NCBI GenBank assembly: GCA_035560715.1
Contig: DATMYW010000019.1
Span: 1-9,431, forward strand
Direction: 5' to 3'
DNA: 9,431 bases
Source of the DNA: JAAXTX01 sp035560715
Lineage (GTDB): Bacteria > Patescibacteriota > Minisyncoccia > Moranbacterales > UBA1568
Within the stretch, counting starts at the first letter, position 1; each line of letters begins with the position of its first letter. The notes beneath the pieces are model-generated. The model saw nothing but the letters and a program-made list of their open reading frames with translations, was not told the origin of the DNA and searched no databases. Positions 7,101 through 9,431 of this stretch are shown here, piece by piece. Made by a program: the position numbers and the translations under genes.

Positions 7101-9431
7101 CTCAGCTCATCGAAAGAAAACGATTCTTTCAGCTTGAACGTGTCATCTTTCCTGACTCTCACCAGCAAGAATTCCTTGCCTGCCATTCCAAGATTATTCC
7201 TGATAAGCTGGTACGTTCCCCCCTCTCCTTCAACATATACTCCCAAATCGATAACGGATGAGATTCGCTCATCGGTCTTGTGATCGGTCGCGCCAAAGTC
7301 GCTCAGCCATGCCGATTCAGGTGACCCAGGACGACAAAATAGCATCATATCCGACGGCTCACGCACTTTCCCCGTTCCCTTATCTTCCCCTATATAATTC
7401 GGGTCATCTAAATTATGTTTCGTCCTCTGTACCCTGCCGTCAGGAAGCACTTGATACGTCGAGCCCTTCGATGTCGTGAACGACTCATAATCCAAAATGC
7501 TGTCCGTCTTTGTCTCCGGCACTTCGGTCTCCGGCGAACCTGCCGCCAATTCCGAATTATGGTCGGACTCATTCTGCCCGGCTCCGGGCTCCTTCGCAAG
7601 CGATTCGATTTCAGCGAAAATCGCCTCCAACGACGCTTCCGTTGCCGACCGCTTCGCTTCGATCTCCCGAATTTTCCCCTGTATCTCTTTCAAGTCATCC
7701 GCCGTCACCGGCCTTTCCTCCTCCAGTTTCGCTTCGATTTCCGTACCGGATTTCAGTCCGGTCAAAATCTTTTTGATATCCCCGATCCGATTCCGTTGTT
7801 CTGCCCACTTCGAAAGCGACTCCGCGTATACTTTCGTCACTTCGGCCTGTTCATTCCTCAGACCCTGCAGATAGATGTCATGCATCCCTGACTCGTTCCG
7901 AAGCTCATCCGCACGACGTTTCAATTCGTCGATCCGATTCTCAAGAGGCGGCAATTCGCCCAATCCTTGCTGTTTCTTCTCCTTAACGGGAAATCGCTCG
8001 TCCTTTTCCTTCTGCAATGTGTCCAATCTCTGACGCAACAACTCGGGGTTCTTTCTCAACTCGAGATCCGTTTTCTTTCTTCGAATATCAGACTCCGTGT
8101 CCGAAATGCTTTTCTCAAGGACTTCAACATATCCCGGAGCCAAAACATCATTCGTATGCTTCGCCTTCCATTTCCAATCATCCAATTGCTTCCTCTCCCT
8201 CACCAATCCTGCATGCAAATCGGCGATTTCCTGATCCAACCTTGCTCCGAATTCTTCCTCCGTACCCTGTCCCTCGGCCGACAGCATCAGCAGCCTCCGT
8301 ATCTCCCCATCCAATTCTCCCCTGGTCCGCCGTTTCGACACCGGCTCGGACACGATGGCGGCAGGAGCCGGTTCTGCAAGGTCATCCGGCAAAACCCTCG
8401 CCTTGACATCTTTCGGCTTCGGTTTGGATTCGGATACCGTCCTTTCCACTTCTCGTTTCAATCGATCCAGTACATCGGTGGCGAGCCGATCTTTCCCATC
8501 ACCATCAAGCCCCAAGTTGGTTCCAATCTTGGCGACCCGCTGGGTGTCCTGCCCGATGCGTCCTTCGACCTCCTTCACCTTCGCCCGAAGGTCCTCGTCA
8601 TCCGGACGCGCCGCCGATTCGCCTTTCAGACGGTCACGTTCCAGTGAATCCCTCCTGATCTTCAGAACGGCAAGTGTGAAATGTTTCTCATCCTGGACAC
8701 GGATAGCTTCCTTCGTCTTCTGGATCGTTTTTCCCAATCTCACCTTTTCCGGTCCGTCCGGCAACTTCGCGTAATTCTTCTCTTGGAGCCACAGATTCGA
8801 TTCGAGGTTATCCAAAACAGTGGTATCTTCGCTCTTTCCCCTTCCTACCTCCTTCTTCACCAGTTTCCCAAGATATTTTTCGAGCGCATCAATCTCCCGG
8901 TGAAGCGATTTCGAAAAGCGACGATTATAATCCGCATCGGTTTCACTCTCCGGAGCTGCCGTCACATCCTCCGCGACCGGCGCCACCGACTCGGACACGA
9001 TGGCATCCGGAACCGGTTTCACGGGATCATTCGACAGGTCTTTCGGCTTCTTCTTCTTCTTTGATTCTGCGACTACCCGTCTCGTCTCATTTTCAATCCG
9101 TTCCAATATATCGGTGGCGAGCCGGTCTTTCCCGTCTTCATCAAGCCCCATGACGACTGCGATCCTGTCGACCTTCTCCCCATTCAGTTTGAACCGCTCC
9201 GTAGCTTCACACATTTTTGCCTGCAGGCCCTCGTCGTCCGGACGTGCCTTCGATTCGCTCCTCAACAACTTGGATTCCTGGAAGTCCCGTTCCCGCTTCA
9301 ACAAGGCAAGTGTGAAATGTTTCTCATCCTGGACACGGATAGCTTCCTTCGTCTTCTGGATCGTTTTTCCCAATCTCACCTTTTCCGGTCCGTCCGGCAA
9401 CTTCGCGTAATTCTTCTCTTGGAGCCACAGA
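4148..9431 (-). CDS. Giant coiled-coil envelope protein with tandem repeats and LysM-like domain, 5' partial
   Basis: At least 1760 residues are visible and the N terminus lies beyond the right edge; the TTG at 9400 is internal, because the frame continues as LWLQEKNYAK to the edge and matches the second repeat copy. Layout, numbered from the edge: about 1-420, charged helical tandem repeats of 212 residues with Pro/Ala/Val linkers; about 420-625, more coiled coil (ENRIDELKRRADELRNE); about 641-844, a Gly/aromatic, probably beta-rich module (SKGSTYQVLPDGRVQRTKHN) in lower-GC DNA; about 870-1110, helical; 1120-1164, two Gly/Ala-rich hydrophobic stretches that could form a membrane hairpin; 1170-1340, charged helical; about 1348-1370, a third hydrophobic segment; then a Pro/Gly/Ala linker; 1462-1554, a LysM-like domain (AKPGEGVTHLARR, YVEDYLQKQV); an Ala/Pro/Asp-rich linker; and a globular tail of about 100 residues ending at TAA. 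It is first of the three leftward genes. Function is unknown; a scaffold linking the membrane, cell wall and the ATPase is inferred. Confidence 0.8.
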   Translation of the reverse strand, partial: LWLQEKNYAKLPDGPEKVRLGKTIQKTKEAIRVQDEKHFTLALLKRERDFQESKLLRSESKARPDDEGLQAKMCEATERFKLNGEKVDRIAVVMGLDEDGKDRLATDILERIENETRRVVAESKKKKKPKDLSNDPVKPVPDAIVSESVAPVAEDVTAAPESETDADYNRRFSKSLHREIDALEKYLGKLVKKEVGRGKSEDTTVLDNLESNLWLQEKNYAKLPDGPEKVRLGKTIQKTKEAIRVQDEKHFTLAVLKIRRDSLERDRLKGESAARPDDEDLRAKVKEVEGRIGQDTQRVAKIGTNLGLDGDGKDRLATDVLDRLKREVERTVSESKPKPKDVKARVLPDDLAEPAPAAIVSEPVSKRRTRGELDGEIRRLLMLSAEGQGTEEEFGARLDQEIADLHAGLVRERKQLDDWKWKAKHTNDVLAPGYVEVLEKSISDTESDIRRKKTDLELRKNPELLRQRLDTLQKEKDERFPVKEKKQQGLGELPPLENRIDELKRRADELRNESGMHDIYLQGLRNEQAEVTKVYAESLSKWAEQRNRIGDIKKILTGLKSGTEIEAKLEEERPVTADDLKEIQGKIREIEAKRSATEASLEAIFAEIESLAKEPGAGQNESDHNSELAAGSPETEVPETKTDSILDYESFTTSKGSTYQVLPDGRVQRTKHNLDDPNYIGEDKGTGKVREPSDMMLFCRPGSPESAWLSDFGATDHKTDERISSVIDLGVYVEGEGGTYQLIRNNLGMAGKEFLLVRVRKDDTFKLKESFSFDELRAFQERTLLPENKGIGAIFLSQSGDITNIPTEGFNTVDYRYNEDGSLNSMHNGHQVVSIVKKQIDASGQVPDADPVSVKTGEPEIAPKEAVAPAVANISLAAQMRLESIGIAPADLYSVKGFTDLTLSQQSFVAEMLRQTAARKIEDQARDAVANKGGMLKNFNLAKSRKAAAGEVLHGGMKTYGEDLKQLVDGVKASGLDMEEKNGKFDIRFLSMPEGFEQDGTLKAEGESFNEAANRFASIPYEWSLKSASKSERKSYGEAKQAFEVSRDELERAMFSPDRGETTKEYANLTKEYGAIRVAENRVRLIQQLTAHPEVGEYLDTLKHQNTFLAGLKSVASERVGYFVGGAAGRAAGMAAATTLGVAGTVGLAVAPLVSMVSGGFMGYRRAQETLIEQDRQARRGKDAVTKAVSGEGAGWFKKLIAFPNRKSEARLVAGKRRMVRASVSPEEMAGDRRKRGLAERLDDISEQVRAADPESTQSKRALAALQSRVEYVKERLETDAVNFGDGAEGVRARISLMEALARAEMNLGLFQDSEHRRAIEEAFGIHLRREENDVQDKRKEYRRKEALNGAVMAGTISLLGAGAMSAAQEATAAFHHVPGSGSAKAHLDAIYGKEGIIEDDPMQVRGVVKQAAGSHVPGPGALPETAGQAPTGAGTARVATETLHQAAEERGAKAVETAGRTYAETAKPGEGVTHLARRAFAEYAKEKNIGLSPEQKVYVEDYLQKQVAHVGKIGTGDRVEFTPDLMNEAVAKAKGLSPDQIRNLHQYAEGVRGSGSGIQPDDVPSPSGARTAADAAVDPAPKSVGPEESDAAPAPKTPVRELADAATPELTDPKATDAAREAVDKDITDQVKRLESVRDSIDGKSSVVPDDLPPIWGRRADERFFRQYAGLPAGSLFRDSLNAVVDPEASSMDPARAEYIGRLFLEARRNGFVPRPRESTFGFFLRVGERHPGKGNVFIRFASGARKYGGRGIALSVHN
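4769..5047 (-). other. LysM-like domain in the giant protein (paralogous to 733-1020)
   Basis: This 93-residue domain aligns along its whole length with the C terminus of the 199-residue membrane protein. Matching landmarks are KPGEGVTHLARR against QKGDGLTNLARQ, EQKVYVEDYLQKQV against EHRIYIEDYLRKNV, VEFTPDLMNEAV against VEFSKDLIKQAV, and DQIRNLHQYAEGV against RQLGNLKQYSARV. The first segment resembles the LysM start, and the later G-x-x-V-E-F segment resembles the LysM second strand. The long helical insert makes it an atypical LysM if it is one. Confidence 0.65.
5320..5389 (-). other. Third hydrophobic segment of the giant protein
   Basis: A stretch of about 23 residues beginning LNGAVMAGTISLLGAGAMSA follows a strongly basic run (KRKEYRRKEA), which fits a single membrane-spanning helix with its basic side in the cytoplasm. 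It precedes the Pro/Gly linker and the LysM-like domain, so that domain would lie outside the cytoplasm if this helix crosses the membrane. Confidence 0.5.
5940..6073 (-). other. Gly/Ala-rich hydrophobic hairpin of the giant protein
   Basis: About 45 residues contain two hydrophobic Gly/Ala/Val blocks (VGYFVGGAAGRAAGMAAATT, then LGVAGTVGLAVAPLVSMVSG) followed by basic GYRRAQ. This fits two closely packed membrane helices with GxxxG-like spacing, or a membrane-inserting hairpin. The low bulk of the residues makes a non-membrane Gly/Ala-rich fold possible. Confidence 0.45.
8669..8795 (-). repeat. Exact 127-bp repeat, internal copy
   Basis: This stretch is identical base for base to 9305-9431. 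The match stops on the left at 8668/9304 (C against A). It encodes about 42 residues including WLQEKNYAKLPDGPE and KHFTLA. Beyond it the two copies stay homologous but diverged, down to about 8345 and 8990. Confidence 0.95.
9305..9431 (-). repeat. Exact 127-bp repeat, copy cut by the window edge
   Basis: This is identical to 8669-8795 at a distance of 636 bases (212 codons), so it is a tandem in-frame repeat within the giant gene. The identity runs to the last base of the window, so its full extent on the right is unknown. Confidence 0.95.

Noticed and set aside
7408..8647. Several plus-strand frames of 63-226 codons over the coiled-coil part of the giant gene
   Set aside because: They are Pro/Ser/Arg/Phe-rich shadows of a continuous minus-strand gene, with no ribosome binding sites or recognisable motifs.
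9044..9062. CTT triplet run suggesting a phase-variable microsatellite
   Set aside because: It is a short triplet run encoding a Lys stretch; length changes would stay in frame, so it is unlikely to switch the gene on and off.
9398..9400. TTG as the start codon of the giant gene
   Set aside because: The frame stays open to the edge and the extra 10 residues (LWLQEKNYAK) match the second repeat copy exactly, so the TTG encodes an internal Leu.
1..9431. Alternative genetic code (TGA as Gly) as in some candidate-phyla bacteria
   Set aside because: The ATPase gene ends at TGA (1123-1121) just before the terminator, and no gene body needs TGA read-through.

Overview
The window looks like a chromosomal fragment from a candidate-phyla-radiation (Patescibacteria, Parcubacteria-like) bacterium. 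That placement is inferred from gene style: a membrane-anchored TraD/VirD4-type ATPase with a long uncharacterised N-terminal half, next to a very large coiled-coil protein and a small conserved-looking acidic protein, all read with the standard bacterial code (stops TAG, TAA and TGA are all used). Base composition is GC-rich, dropping to about 40% G+C in two 60-base lines I counted inside the giant gene. No rRNA, tRNA, CRISPR array, insertion sequence or phage gene is visible.

Layout. Bases 1-285 hold no gene I can defend, only competing short open frames and AT-rich hairpins. A promoter-like TTGACG-17-TACCAT (286-314) precedes a rightward gene (424-1023) for a 199-residue single-pass membrane protein with a C-terminal LysM-like domain. 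A perfect 16-bp hairpin (1058-1092) separates it from three leftward genes that converge on it: a T4SS coupling-type ATPase (1121-3664), a 130-residue unknown protein (3707-4099), and a giant protein of at least 1760 residues (4148 to beyond the right edge). The leftward genes are tightly spaced (42 and 48 bases) and are probably one operon transcribed giant > small protein > ATPase, ending at the shared hairpin.

How they may work together. The giant protein and the small membrane protein on the opposite strand carry clearly homologous LysM-like domains of about 95 residues, which suggests both work at the same envelope site. With the ATPase, this looks like part of a membrane or envelope translocation apparatus (DNA or protein export, or pilus-like), but the substrate is unknown and the other T4SS parts (VirB4, VirB6, relaxase) are not in the window.

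The most striking feature is at the right edge. The giant gene is cut inside a tandem repeat whose last 127 bases are an exact copy of bases 8669-8795. The period is 636 bases, or 212 codons in frame, and a third, degenerate copy lies about 205 codons further on. The exact repeat ends at the last base of the window, so the window may end at an assembly-graph repeat junction, and the true number of repeat units is unknown.
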